Source of the DNA: Ascidia mentula | Lineage: Eukaryota > Chordata > Ascidiacea > Phlebobranchia > Ascidiidae | Assembly (NCBI GenBank): GCA_947561715.1 | Contig: OX387200.1 | Span: forward strand, 14,510,501-14,574,500 | Direction of reading: 5' to 3' | Length of the DNA: 64,000 nt | Shown here: in pieces, positions 11,424 to 23,722 of the stretch | How the letters are laid out: the number at the start of each line of letters is the position of its first letter | Position numbering within the stretch: position 1 is the stretch's first letter | The notes under the pieces: generated by a model | Told to the model about the DNA's origin: nothing | Seen by the model: only the letters and a program-made list of their open reading frames with translations | The model's database searches: none | Translations under genes and position numbers: made by a program

Positions 11424-13988
11424 CTACTGTCCACCAGTCGGAATGGATGGTAAAATCGGTTTGGCATTAGCACCCAGTTTATCTGTAAGGGATTGGTCCA
11501 TCCATTCATCCAAGGTTTGTTGTTTGAGCCTTGGCCCCAATGGTGTTGTTGTTCTTGAAGAGTCTTTTAGTGATCCCTTTAGTGAGTCCAGGGCATCGCT
11601 CAATGCAGTCAGGTCAAGGGGTTGTTCCTGTATATCAGATGGTTTCTTTGTTGTTTTGGATGTAGACGTTGGCTTTCCAGATTCTTGATCAGAAAAGCCT
11701 CGAGCAGATGAGAGTCCTGATAAACCAGAACTCACGACATGTGTAGAGTTGGAGCTATCTGATGACATACTTTTGGTTTCATCTGATTCACCATTGAGTA
11801 TCTTCACTTGTTCAATTCGATCATCACCAACATTTGGGTATAGTGAGGCAGCAAATGATGGATCTTGATACAGAGAGGCAGCTTGTGCAAGTGGGGAACC
11901 TTCTAACATGCCTGGTGCTGTCATTGGCACTAAAGGTCTTTGAAACAGTTCATCATAAATACTTGGTGAAAATCCTTGCACTGCTTCTTTGGCTGCATTT
12001 TGTCTGCGACGGAATGATGCCTCCTCGACCGGGGTTTTTCTTGACCTTGACTCCAGCTTGGCTCTGTTTCGAGCGGAGGTTGTATCATTTAGACTGTTAC
12101 CAGAATCAGCTTGGAAAGATGGCCTTGACCATGTACGGCGCATGTTGGCAGACAAAACAGTTTGGTGTGTTCCTGTTTCATCTTTGTGTTCAGTTGCAGA
12201 AAGTTGTGGGTGCTGTCCATCTCCTTCACCTGTTAAATCAGTTGTGCCCAAGTAATCCATTACCAGTTGACGGAGGCGGTCATAAGCCTCAGCCAATCTA
12301 TCACTGTTGATTACCATGTCGAAAAATCCTGGGTGATCCTGATTTATTTCTTTATACTTGGCACTTTGATGTTTGACTATGTAATCCATCTGTGCTTCAC
12401 TGTATACTCCCCTTTCCATCATTCTGGCACGGTGTTCTTGCTCGGAAATAGGCATTATTAAGACATATCTGGGCTCAAAATAGGTGTTTCTTAATGTTCT
12501 TATTCCGTTAATTTCCATGTGGACAACACAAGCAAGGCCTTCTTTCGCCACTGCCTCAACAGCATCAAGTGTTAAACCATACAAAGCACCAGCATGTTTA
12601 AAAGTTTGAATAAAACAGCCTTGCCTTACAAGGGCTTGAAAATGCTCGGGTGCAACAAAATGGTAATCCTTACCATCTTGTTCTCCTGGAAAAGGAAGTC
12701 GTGTGGTGTGACCGACTCCAAAACCAAAATAGTCTGGGAATTCTTGGGCCAAGCGATGTGCAAGTTCACGCTTTCCAGAGCATTGGGGGCCAGACAGTAC
12801 TAGCATTGGGTAGGGCATCTCAATACTTGGCAATGTGCTCTCATAAATTTTACTAGGTTGAAGAAAGCGATAAACAGTGTGTGTAATATGATCCAAAGCT
12901 GCTTGAACTTCTGCCGGTGGGTCAAACAAGTTTATTGCTGCTACTTTTTCATCAACTTCGATAGGCCTGCTGTCAAGTTCCTTCAACTGTTGCATTGCGA
13001 ATATCACAGACTTTCTGTAATCCTCCAACTGAGTGATAAGGTTGCCTTCAAAGTTTAAAATTCTCAAACTTTGTATGGCCTCTATGAATCGTATTTCTGA
13101 TAAGTCAGACACCTGGTTTTTTCCAAGGTTGAGACTGTAAAGCTTTTGGTTGTTGGAAAGGCCTTCTAAAGAAGAAATTTGGTTTTCTTGTAGGCCAAGC
13201 TCTTGTAGTTGTGAAAGTGTTTCTAGATTCTTAACTTCAGTTATCTGATTGTAACCAAGATTGAGATGCCTCAACTTTAATCCAGTTAACCCCTCAATTG
13301 CCGAGATGGCATTACAAGATAAATCCAAATATTGCAAGGATCTGCAGTTTCCCAAACCTTGGATAGTATAAATTTGGTTGTTTGAGAGATTTAGGTAACT
13401 CAAATGGGAATGAGAAGACAAATCAGACAATGAAGAAATTCTGTTGTGAGAAAAGTTTGCTTTTCTGAGGCCAAATGGAGGGACAAAGTCAAGAAGGTTT
13501 GTTAACTCATTGTGTGACGCATCCAACTCTATCAATGACCTTATGGTACTTAAACTTGTCAAATCAGTTAGATTGTTGTAAGACAAGTTTACTTTTTGCA
13601 AATGCACATAGGACTGCAGAATAGAAACATCTTCAAGTCCATAACCTGCCAGTGTTACACTAAGAAATACTTGCATGGTGCCGCATGATGAAAAACCTGG
13701 ATTTGACAAGCTATCTGCCACAACATCTTCTGTTAGTACAACCAACTTGCGCAGTCCTTGGGCCTCATCTTCCTCAAGGATAGATGATGAATCATCAGGA
13801 ATAAAGAGATCCAAACTGTCCTCTGGTTTCACTGGTGTTATAACTTGATTGCTATTGAAAACATTCGCCTCACTCAAGGTTAGCATTTGACTATCAATGC
13901 CAACGTCTGTTTCTTGCTCTTTTTCCTCCACTACAGGTTGCTTTGCCGAAGTGGGACTTGGAGTCTTCTTTCCTTTTTTGCCTTTCAT
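11424..13988 (-). CDS. LRGUK: LRGUK: leucine-rich repeat and guanylate-kinase-like protein (854 aa, intronless)
   Basis: Vertebrate LRGUK acts in sperm manchette and flagellum (axoneme) assembly. Here it is one uninterrupted reading frame of 854 residues. Residues 1-125 are low complexity and acidic. About nine leucine-rich repeats follow at residues 130-325, for example LQKVNLSYNNLTDL, LSYLNLSNNQIYTI and LQELGLQENQISSL. A guanylate-kinase-like domain spans about 394-581, with P-loop GPQCSGKREL at 400-409, HTTRLPFPGE, DYHFV, ME-NG-RTLR, and FDMVINSD. The Gly-Pro-x-x-x-Gly-Lys-Arg form, with Arg-Glu in place of the usual Ser-Thr after the lysine, is as I recall it for LRGUK, so weak or absent kinase activity is likely by family. 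The tail (590-854) is Ser/Thr-rich and disordered. On the minus strand, TTTTTGTAG lies seven bases before the ATG and could be a splice or trans-splice acceptor. The lack of introns contrasts with every neighbour and suggests a retrocopy that became the functional gene, or intron loss. The CFAP92-like start lies 285 bases downstream on the same strand. Confidence 0.93.
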   Translation of the reverse strand: MKGKKGKKTPSPTSAKQPVVEEKEQETDVGIDSQMLTLSEANVFNSNQVITPVKPEDSLDLFIPDDSSSILEEDEAQGLRKLVVLTEDVVADSLSNPGFSSCGTMQVFLSVTLAGYGLEDVSILQSYVHLQKVNLSYNNLTDLTSLSTIRSLIELDASHNELTNLLDFVPPFGLRKANFSHNRISSLSDLSSHSHLSYLNLSNNQIYTIQGLGNCRSLQYLDLSCNAISAIEGLTGLKLRHLNLGYNQITEVKNLETLSQLQELGLQENQISSLEGLSNNQKLYSLNLGKNQVSDLSEIRFIEAIQSLRILNFEGNLITQLEDYRKSVIFAMQQLKELDSRPIEVDEKVAAINLFDPPAEVQAALDHITHTVYRFLQPSKIYESTLPSIEMPYPMLVLSGPQCSGKRELAHRLAQEFPDYFGFGVGHTTRLPFPGEQDGKDYHFVAPEHFQALVRQGCFIQTFKHAGALYGLTLDAVEAVAKEGLACVVHMEINGIRTLRNTYFEPRYVLIMPISEQEHRARMMERGVYSEAQMDYIVKHQSAKYKEINQDHPGFFDMVINSDRLAEAYDRLRQLVMDYLGTTDLTGEGDGQHPQLSATEHKDETGTHQTVLSANMRRTWSRPSFQADSGNSLNDTTSARNRAKLESRSRKTPVEEASFRRRQNAAKEAVQGFSPSIYDELFQRPLVPMTAPGMLEGSPLAQAASLYQDPSFAASLYPNVGDDRIEQVKILNGESDETKSMSSDSSNSTHVVSSGLSGLSSARGFSDQESGKPTSTSKTTKKPSDIQEQPLDLTALSDALDSLKGSLKDSSRTTTPLGPRLKQQTLDEWMDQSLTDKLGANAKPILPSIPTGGQ

Positions 13989-16226
13989 GTTTTTCTACAA
14001 AAATGCATTTATAATAAACTGAAAAATAGGTGCAATTCTGAATTAGCCAGCCTGTATCCGTATCTATGCACCACACAATTTCGTTACCAAACATAGGCAA
14101 CTTATTTCAGCTACAACAAGCAGGGTTTTTGTTAAAATTATATAATAAAGGTCTATCCAATTAACATTTAGTTTGTCTTTAACAAAGAAAAACAATACAA
14201 TAACAATATAACATGCTTCTCTTTTTTTGTACAAATCCAGGTTGTCATACCAACGTTATCTTTAGCGCCGTTGGCGGCAATAACTATTTGGTAATTTTTT
14301 TACACTAATAAAACTTTGAGTTGTTGTTGTTGTTGTTCTTCCAGGATATTGTAGATTGTAGAATATCATTTTTTGTTTTGGCAAAGTATATATGCTTTAT
14401 ATATGAAGTTTTTGTAGGTTAAACCGCATTTGCCAAGTTGCAGAGACAAATCTTTTTTGCGAGCAGTCTCCAGTGCCTAATGTGCATGAATAAAATAAAT
14501 ATATTCAAAAGAACGCGTTAGGTTACGACAGAGTATTATGTTTCTATCGTTTGTAACCATCATGTATAGTCGCATATTTTGTCGCTGTAACCGTTATAGT
14601 TCTCTATGTTGTAGTTTCTTATCTGTGACGTTTATTACCAGGCCGTCTGACCAGGGGTCTTAGCCAGTTGTTATTACCAAGTGTTATACAAGTTAATGTA
14701 AACTCCAAAATGAGGTGTTTCGACTTTCTGAACTAAGTAGCCTATCTCATTAAATGTGGGAAAAGTCCACTGCGATTAGGGCAGGTTTGTTGTCACGATT
14801 AAGCAAATGAGAGTCATTTCCAAAGATTAGGCCTAATTGTCAAAATTAATTCTGCAAATTAAATTAGGTAAAGACCAATATTTAATACCGTAGCAATTCT
14901 ATGAAAATTTGCATTAAAAAAGACGAATCGAATATCACAAAATATAACCCTTTTAAAGCTATTTATAGAGCGCGGTTTTTGACCGGGGAAATATTTAGAG
15001 CGCGATTTTTGACGCCTAGTTCTGTTTGTCGTGGATTCAGTTGCATGTAAAGGGGTGTTGCGGTTGCCGCCCACAACGATTTGCGCTAAACCGCTTTCAC
15101 TCAATGTGTTTCAGTCAAGGTCGTAACTTGAAGACAATTGACTGGCTGATTGGAGCCACCCACTAAGTTTACTACGTCACTGATTGTTATTGGCTTCTGC
15201 GGTTCTATCAGATAGCAACCGCGATGTAGTTCAGACGACTGGCGTCACTTTTGAAATCTTTTGTAGAAATTAAGTATTGTTAACGAGTTTGTAGTGGTAA
15301 TAACGCGTCGGCGACCAACAACCGTATGGAGGATTGCTTTGCTAAGTTAATATGGTCTAATTATAAGATCATACCGTGAGTGGTTGATGCAGCTGATGGG
15401 TTTATGAAAACTTAGTCAGGTCATAGTTGTGCAGCTTGTAAGCACATTAGACTGTCTAGATTAGGTCTGTATAGTCCCTAAGGGCCATTCGAAACGTAAT
15501 AGATTTGCGTTGGTCAAAACTGTTTATTCGGCCACTGAATGCCTAAGATAACTGACTTCTTGGATTATTGATTTTAAAAAATCGATTTCCTTGTCGCATT
15601 TGATAATGTTCTGACAGGGTTCGTTTTGTCACGTTTGATGGCGGTTCTCTTAATTACAACAGGATTTCAATCCTCTGTCAAATTATTGGAAGTCTCCTGT
15701 CACACACAGCAAAAACAGTCGCGACTAGAAAGTGCAGGGATTGCCCTGGCATTTCTCCCGACATAGCTCGATATCGGCCTTGCGTTGACTTTGGAAACCA
15801 TAAGTACTGGGAAGCGTTGGACGGTCGCCGCCATTTGAGGGTTGCACGCATCAACGTAGTTCGAGTCTGTTGCTAAAAACTGGACAGCGACCAGCTGCGC
15901 ATAACAAAAGGGTCGATGAAACCGTACACTATTATCAAAGTATAGCAATGTTTTAAACCATAAGCAACGGTGTTGAAATTACAGGCAATAACCCGTGTAC
16001 ATTTGCTGGCGTTTTAGGTGGATAATTAATTTACCTGAAGGATTGTTTCGATTAGGGAATACAAGGTCTTGTTGTTAGACCAGCAACGGAGCGGATGCCT
16101 GTGCTATTTTCTCAATGGCGCTTCTGCGAAACATTGTAACTTGACCACAGCAGTTCCCTATAGCCAGGCTTGTTGAACCGAAGGCAAGTCATTCAGTTTA
16201 CCAGTTGACGACGTGGTTGAAAGGAC
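13989..16226. other. Divergent intergenic spacer, probable promoter region of LRGUK and the first receptor gene
   Basis: About 2.2 kb between the LRGUK start (minus) and the first receptor start (plus). I found no coding exon or RNA gene. It holds a short TTG run (14321-14338) and a duplicated segment at 14964-15015, where TAGAGCGCGGTTTTTGAC recurs as TAGAGCGCGATTTTTGAC 34 bases later. Confidence 0.6.
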
Positions 16227-19200
16227 ATGGACTTAGAGACCATGCTGTATATCTGTATGGAAGCTTTAATAGCTGTTATGTCCGTGGTTGGGAATACACT
16301 TGTGTGTTACGTTATCATGAAAAGCTCGACTCTTCGCAAAAAAGTGAGTTTAAAAAGTTTGCCTTCATTTTCTGTTAACGAATGTTTTTGCGAGTCCGCA
16401 CGAAAAATAAATAATTGCAGTTGTGACTACTAGAGTATATTGTATCTACTGTCAGGTCCAGCTGTAGGTTTACTCACCGAAAACATAATGCATTATTTAG
16501 CAACATTAAATTTGGTATGTAATCATATTTTCGCCAAGCCGGAATAAATTATTTCGTTTCAGGTAATGTACATGTTCGTCACATCACTAGCGTTTGCCGA
16601 TATATGCGTTGGTTTGATTGCAATTCCGTTTGCGATTCTTACCAAACTCGGTTTACCGCATTCCTCTCCTCACATATGTATTGCAATGCTTTCCTTCATC
16701 ATGGTCCCCACGCAAATATCAATCTTCAACATGATGGCTATTGCATTAGAAAGGTACCATGCGTGTACACTGTGAAAGTATGACAATTTCTTCATGGAAA
16801 AACTTTTGGGTTTGCTGTTGTTTAAAGGTATATGGCGATCCGGCACGCCAGAGTTCATTACACTAAACTGACGTTGAGCCGGAGTCACTTTGTAATAGCG
16901 CTGACGTGGTTGTTGTCTACGGTGATAGGGATGCTTCCTCTGCTTGGATGGAACCGAAATGATGCACTACAAATTTGGAATCCAAACAGTAAGATTGCGA
17001 TATGCATGTGAATGGTTGGTGTATTTGTATTTGCTGCTATGGCAGTAGAACAGTGAAAAACGTTTGTAAAATATTGTTTATTAGCGACTTTATACACAGG
17101 ATAATAAAGAAAACATTATCTATTTGAATGTTCTACTAAAACCAAAGGCCAAGTTAGTCTGGCCCTGTCTGCCACACTCAGTCAAATTAAATCTGTAGTT
17201 TGTAAGCTGGTAAGGTTTATTATGAGCTCATCTTTGATAACTTATATATCGCTGGTGGAAGTACGATATTATCAGTAAATACAGTAGAACTCTTCACTAG
17301 GTCTTTTTATTGTAAACCTTGTTCGACTGGAGGGAGCAAATACTCAAGGGGTCATGCATGTGGAATAACGAATAAAACCATGAAATTAAATTTAGGCGAA
17401 GCAACCCTAACATCTGCGCGAGATTTCTGTTCTTTTAAAAATAAGCAGAGATCAATTGATTTTTGCCAGGTCAAGCTTGTTACATCGCATTCTGTTTTGC
17501 AATTAATTGGCAATGCATTCGTCGCAATGCATTTGTCACATATAAAAGGTTACCAGCCCTCGCTCTCTGGTAAGGGTACATTATTAACGATTAATTTTTC
17601 AGGTGATGAGACCAGAATCAGGAACGTAACCAGCATCGGATCGACTGACGTCGAACTGATGGCAGACGAACCTGTTGATCAGTGCGAATTTATGAAAGTA
17701 AGATTTCCGTTGAAAACATTACACAACAGTGAATCTCCCAGAGGGCGTGGAAAGTGGTCACGTATCGTGTTTCATTTTGGGTGCGGTTGTCACGGGAAAC
17801 GATTAAACCCTTTGCTTAAATTTGATACAAATCGATTTGAAAGGTTATCGGGGTGGAGAATCGTTCCAAACAAAATATAAAAGCAATAAACCTGACAATG
17901 AACAAGCATCTGGGTGTTTGCCAAACTACCATAAACTAACGTCTGAGACGAAAAACAAACACGTTGCCCCCATTTTACCTACAAATATCTATTATTTACT
18001 AACTTAGTAACAAGCTTTGTGGGTATTAAGTGCCAAACGCTAGCCTAATTTATTGACAAAGCGTCACATTATCACAAGTGGTAAAGGCTCATTACAAAGT
18101 GGTTTATATAATATTGGCTATGTGATATTTTTCACGCGTGTAGCAATAGAAACAGGCGACGTGTAGTGACTTGAGAAGAAGAGAAATACGTATCAAAGTT
18201 TTGTGAATTATAATTATCACGACAAATTGATAAAATGCAACGAAACTCGTTTGGACTCCTTGTTTACATAACAACTGTGCATGGTCACGTAACCAACATG
18301 ACCTTGTATGCCTTTACGATCCTTCCAGGGGCATCTGCGCATCGCGCGATCGAAGGTGCTACTACACACTCGGTTGTTAAATCTAGAATGCGGTCGATTT
18401 AGGACACTCTTGTTGTTACGCGACAGGTGATGGATTTCGATTATATGATCTTCAATTTCATGGTCTGTGTTTTGCCTCCACTCATCATCTCAGCTGTGCT
18501 CTACTCCATCATCTTCTTCAGTTTTCTCCGTGCAACCAATACCAAACTTTCACCTCCCGAGGTCAAGAGTCCTCTCTCCCCTCGCGAAAAGGGCAGCGCG
18601 ACGCCTGTCTCGTCGCCGCCGCGAAAGTAAGTCACGTGACACCACAGAGTCTGACTTGTGTTATTGTAACAACATCGGGACATGATGATTGTTACTCTCC
18701 TTGTAAAGAGTTATCGAGTTTCTCCTCAAAGGCTCGAAAGCGTTAAAGAATCCAACTAATCTAAAAATAACTTGGCAAAAGTTCAGTTTATTTGTGAGCC
18801 GCAGATGATCTCACGAAACATAGTTTCCCCACGTCAATACAAGTTATGTACGTAAACGTACTTTGTACGCACCAGTGATAAAGGTTTTGCACATTGTGGT
18901 TTGCATGTATAGAAGCATCGCTTTCGGCTTTATATTTTGACTGGTCTGGGCAACTTTTGTGAACATTTTTGAGAAACAAGTTAGGATAATCCGTATAATT
19001 ATTTGCAATTAAATATTCACGGGGAAAAATCAGTTCATTTCATGGTCATCTTGTACTTCCACCCGTCAAAATGTGAACATGTAATCAAATATGAATATGA
19101 CCCGCTTCAGGGTGTTGTGGTGGAAGACGGACTTGTGCATTCACAACTTGGTAACTGACCGGTTTTGTTAACGTGCAATGCATCGATTTTCGAACAACTC

Positions 19201-22200
19201 CAATTCCAGGGCACCGGGTGGCCATTGATTGATTTTAAATGTTAATGAACTAATTCACGACGAGCAGCGCAGCCCAGTGTCAGGTGTGACACCAACACTG
19301 ACGCAAAATACAAATACTTTTCGTGATATACCTCAGTAGTTACCTCAGTAGCCGAAAAAAGTTTTCAAGCTCAGTCCAAATGAGTTGTATTTTCTATTTT
19401 TTTGGCACAATATTTTTCACCAACAGCCTGACTATTACAGAAACACTATAGAAGTTGTTGTTTGTATGAGTTATGTTAAGTGTTGTTTTGTGTTTCAGCG
19501 GTGGTTTTCGAACAACTAGTCTTAATCACTTCGAACTGACACAATTGAGCACGTTCGAAAATGGGCGGCCCAAGGTAAGTGGATGAATTATGTTGATGTC
19601 GTTTACTCTTCAAGCACGAGGGTCTTTGAATGGCATTTTTCTTGCAGTTATCATTTTATACATCCGCTGCAAAAGGATTTAAAATTATCCTGCAAACATT
19701 ACTATTTCTATTTTTCATTTGCTTCGACAGGCTCAACTTAACGGAAACTGTCACGGGCAGCAGTCTAACCGCACCGACAGCAAACACGCGACGAGCAAAC
19801 CAATTTGCCCGACGGATATTCGTGTTGAAAGTAAGGACTGCATTATTGCTTCAAACCGCCTTGTGCTAATAATTTTTTTTCGGCCTGCAAACAGGGTCGA
19901 ATCCAATAGTATGTTGATTATATTAAAACGAATATGTCGTAACACATAATTGCGTTTTTACCCTTTCTTTTACCTTTTACCAAATGATTTTCAACATTTG
20001 TTGTATTGGTGTTTACGCCGATAAAGCGTCACTTTGGTCTCTAGAATTCATTATAATCCTTGCCGTTTCGTGTATGACCTATTTGGATATGTTGCACCAA
20101 ATAAAAAGAATTTGGCTTTGCATTTTAAATGAAAAACAACAAAACAGACCACCTTTATCCGAGGTCCAAAAGCTTTTGTGGTTTGTCAAAACATAGAAAG
20201 AATATACGTAATGTGCTTTAAGAGGTTTTGTGGTTGGAACGACGACGTATATCAAATCACTTCAGTGCACGCTGGGACAAAAACGACGGCACATAAATTG
20301 TGCATAGACCTACATATATGTTTGGAATATGTTTAGTTTCGATTTTTTGTGATATCATCTGTTCTTTTCTTTACTTATCAATTTACGTTATGACTTACGC
20401 AAATCTGATCGATCGCAAAAAAACGCTGCGTGTTACGTCATGCAAGTCCCGATGTCTCTACACGTTTTCCCGATCGATCCATATCGGCTTTAAAAACTTT
20501 TTCTGTAACCTCGCCATGTTGTTCTACACCGGCGAAAAAATCGTTAAACGACATCATGAGGTGTATTTTTGGCGACCGCAAACCCCAAACGTTATGCAAT
20601 GCCTCTCAGTCACCTTGTGCATGTTTAACTCCATTTTGTGTTTGTTGTAAGCTGCCGTGTGTTCTATCAGTAAACATCCGCAACAGTACAGCACTCATTA
20701 TATGGACCAATGTTGTACGTATTTAATACATTGTATAGTTCAGTTTATAGTGCGCTTTTTTGGGAATAGTATACTTGTAATTCAACTTCAATGTTTTATA
20801 TACACGCAAGTAGCTTCCTGGCTAATGTCTTTAAACCCGAAAACGCTAATAGTTACATGAAGATTTATCCACATGAGTAACATATCAGCAAACAGTGTGA
20901 AGTTGTACTTGGTTTTCACATAAAAGTAAATCTGCAAACAAGTTAATTACGCGGTGTGGTTGTTTCTGATATAGTTGAATCCCCTACGAGTTCGGCTCAG
21001 ACAGTCCAAGCTTACCAATTTCTTCGGGATGGTTCCAACACATCCTCCTTCATTCTTGGAAGATCTACAGCGGAAGGCACAAAAGGTAAGCGATTACACA
21101 TCACGTTGTTTGTTTTATCAACATATTTTGCGATATTATGAAACTTTTCCGTGTGTTGGAAAAAAATTTCATGTAAGTGAGCTCAAGTTTTTGACGTTGT
21201 CAAAATCATCAGTTGTAAGAAATGTAGCTTTTAACGTTTGGGTATGGTACACCTATACCGCTATGCAAATATCGGAACTGATGAGAAAACACACAGCCCA
21301 AGAATATATAGTAATGTGGTTGGTTCACGATAAATTATTGATTTTACGACGATGTATAGTGAATATATTGAGTGAGAACATGTGGGATAATTAATAACCA
21401 CAATTTATCTGCATAATCAACATATTGGAGGGATAACCAAGATTTGCGAATGCAAAAGCTTATGTGCGGCAATTGTTGAGAAAATTATGATTGTAACAGT
21501 GCACTGCGTGCTTGTTATTTTTCTTGTTTTGAGCGCTGTTACTGCATTTTGTTTTATTGTTATTATTCGACACTGTTAGCGATTTGGTTATAAGTGAGTT
21601 TTTGTGCTTATTTTTAGTGGACACGCAGTTGCTGAGGGTACGACTGGAAAAACTTGAGAAGCAACAATCGAATGAACCCAGCGACAGTATTATCAGGTAT
21701 CAAATGTCAAATTAAGGATATAGGGCCTCCTTATGCCAACCAATAACGTACATGTATGTTTGCGTGAGGTTTGTACCACTTATGGAGCTGAATTTTATTA
21801 TAGAGATCGTACTAAGAATGGAAATGGAATGGCGAGTGGATACAGCTCTGTCAATTCAAGCATTTCGGTAAACATTGTAATGCGGAAACCACTCACAAGT
21901 TTGTTGTTTAAATTACTGTTTTCTTTTATCTCCTTCAAAGATAAATCATTGCGACCCAAACTTAACAAGTCATACAATCATTTGACATTAAATATTTTTT
22001 GCCGCGTAGTCGCCTGCAATGAGATCTCGTAGCGGGACAGACTGCAGTGAGACCACCAAACGCAACCATAGAGAGCAGCGCCATAGAAAGCGCAAGAGAG
22101 AGTTCAAGGCAGCCGCAGTACTTTGCCTCATTGTGCTCTGCTTCGCCATCTGCTGGATGCCGATACACACCTTAAATACCATCCACAGGTAAAGCTGTAA

Positions 22201-23276
22201 CCACTTAGACTAGATGCGATTGAAAAAATTAAGCTTACTACTTTAAATTCGTTCTGGCACAAGTTACAGTGAGGTATGACCTCTCTCTACAGAAGTTCGT
22301 TACTGCACAGCAACAATAAACTATTGAAATGATTTCCGTTGTATTCAATAGATCAACGCCTGACTGAAGCGGCCGCAGACTGACTTAATCTCAACCATCT
22401 GTCAAAAATACCTCATTATAATTTGTGCCAGGACGAAATATAAAAAGATCATTATTTAAACTATATTAGAGTTTCACAAATTAAGGTTTTTAATGTTCAA
22501 GCGTCAAACCAATACGAGATACATAAAACCCTTAACAAACCAGTCCATAGTGCAGAGCAATTTGGTAAACAAAAACTGTTTTGGGCGAAAGCAGACTATT
22601 ATGGGCCTAATTGTTTGGAAACCATAAAAATCTTGAAATCATTGCAATTTGTCTGCTTTTCGGTGATGTAGAATTTGATTGGGCTGTGTTTATTGTATGT
22701 CCCACATTTAATTACTCAATAGTATTTGGAGGTCAATAATCAAGATTACTGAAGGTTAAGTTTTCCCTATATCAGAGAAAAGTCACAAATCGGGGTTCGA
22801 AAGCACAATGCTACTTATTGCGTGGCAAGTAGCCAAGTAGTTCCAAACATATACTCGACGTTGTATCGCTTCCTGCATTGCGTCTTGAATTCTTGATGAC
22901 GCATAAAATGGGCATAATGACATTGCAAAACTTTCCATGCAATGTTTTTCTAGCGCACACTTTCAGATAGTTTGCCATGTTACTGCTCATTTTCAGGGTT
23001 AAATCAGGTACCAAAACCGCTTCTGGGCTTTAATATGTGTATTTGTTTTAGGACTATTAACCCTTACTTATGTAAAATACTTTTTTCTTCAACAGATTCA
23101 ATACCAAAGCAGAAGCTTATATTCCACCGGTTTTCTACAGTGTTGCTATTCTTTTGTCGCACGCGAACAGCACCGTCAACTTTTTCCTTTATTCTTGGCG
23201 ATTGCGGGCGTTTCGACAACAGTTAAAACGCCTTGTGTTAAAACGAATTTTCCCCTGCTATCGAGTTCGATTTTGA
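16227..23276 (+). CDS. Adenosine-receptor-like GPCR, copy 1 (about 10 exons)
   Basis: Class A GPCR, plasma membrane; predicted adenosine receptor. Exons: 16227-16343 (TM1: MDLETMLYICMEALIAV), 16563-16753 (TM2-3), 16828-16988 (TM4, GMLPLLGWN), about 17602-17697 (second extracellular loop with NVT sequon and CEFMK), 18427-18626 (TM5, MDFDYMIFNF), 19499-19574, about 19732-19831, 20974-21080 and 21617-21696 (long third intracellular loop), 22039-22187 (TM6, CWMPIHTLN) and about 23095-23276 (TM7 and tail, stop 23274-23276). Residues that bind adenosine in mammalian A2A are conserved: the TQ pair in TM3 (PTQISIF), Phe after the loop cysteine (CEF), His and Asn of TM6 (W-x-x-x-H-x-x-N) and Ser-His of TM7 (SHANSTVN). 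The Arg codon of the ERY motif is split by an intron. The usual NPxxY is NFFLY, lacking the proline. The loop exons are read from splice signals and are less certain than the membrane exons. Confidence 0.85.
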
Positions 23277-23722
23277 CCCAAAATGAAATTGCAATTACCG
23301 CCGATGTTAAAGTGCGATAAACCGCCAATCAGAAATTCTATACTGCCGTTTGTTAAAAATGTTCATTAATGTTTCACGTGTAACTTGTTTTAGCGTCGGC
23401 CATGAATTCGCCCACGTTGGGAAAAGGCAAAACACAGGGTAGGCGTGGTTAGCAAAGCAGGAAGTAAGCTTTAAACTATACATACCAGAAACTTGTTGGT
23501 AAGCCTGAAAGTAGCTGCATGGCTAATCACAAGCAATCATTTCGAAGAACCGAAAAACCCTCCTTTTTTCTTCAGCGCTTCAACACTCAGGCGTTTAAAA
23601 AAGGAAAAAGGAGGTTTGCATGTGTATACAGTTGCAGGGTAGAACTGCTTCCAGAGAAGCATATGAGCAAAACAGAATACTGTGCTTGTTGTTGAATATT
23701 ACTTATCATCACAACGTGAAGA

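Noticed and set aside
17380-17880. A 166-codon open frame in the first receptor gene
   Set aside because: It spans an intron, the real extracellular-loop exon (17602-17697) and further intron; only the exon part fits the receptor.
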